The position numbers and the translations under genes are program-made. Shown here piece after piece: positions 35,487-35,488 of a stretch of DNA of 35,488 nt. Each line of letters starts with the position of its first letter. Within the stretch, counting starts at the first letter, position 1. Below the pieces are notes generated by a model, which saw only the letters and a list, made by a program, of their open reading frames with translations, did not search any database and was not told where the DNA came from. Source of the DNA: Phycisphaerae bacterium SM23_30. GTDB taxonomy: Bacteria; Planctomycetota; Phycisphaerae; Sedimentisphaerales; SM23-30. The stretch covers positions 1 to 35,488 of the forward strand of contig LJUC01000005.1 of NCBI GenBank assembly GCA_001303695.1, read 5' to 3'.

Positions 35487-35488
35487 CA

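Overview
The window reads as a chromosomal segment of an anaerobe-like, Planctomycetota/Phycisphaerae-style bacterium. That taxonomic guess is an inference from the C-terminal dockerin-like tag, the Tat-exported Gfo/Idh/MocA protein and the sulfatase. Left end: the 3' part of a fused flavoprotein/Fe-S/molybdopterin-type oxidoreductase, followed by a PAS histidine kinase and an NtrC-like response regulator whose AAA+ catalytic motifs are degenerate. Middle: a small HTH plus Yip1-like membrane protein pair behind an AT-rich island, then a peptide/amide-hydrolase-rich stretch. That stretch has two tandem M19-like dipeptidases with altered metal-site motifs, a sulfatase, a phospholipase-B/C45-like Ntn-hydrolase, a threonine aldolase and an S9 hydrolase fused to an M19 dipeptidase. 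Next come a 1140-aa secreted beta-helix protein with three N-terminal repeats, a sugar-oxidation cluster (three Gfo/Idh/MocA proteins, a sugar isomerase/epimerase, an MFS permease), an NSS-family transporter and an M24 aminopeptidase. Right end: a missed 40-aa single-TM peptide, an EndoIII/MagIII-like glycosylase, CPBP and rhomboid intramembrane proteases, a secreted hypothetical protein and a partial PLP decarboxylase. Several intergenic regions hold REP-like palindromes and degenerate tandem repeats. I saw no CRISPR array, tRNA, rRNA, prophage or transposase. The leading candidates for something new are the M19-like pair, the S9-M19 fusion, the degenerate AAA+ regulator and the small TM peptide. 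All calls come from reading motifs by eye; no database search was possible.
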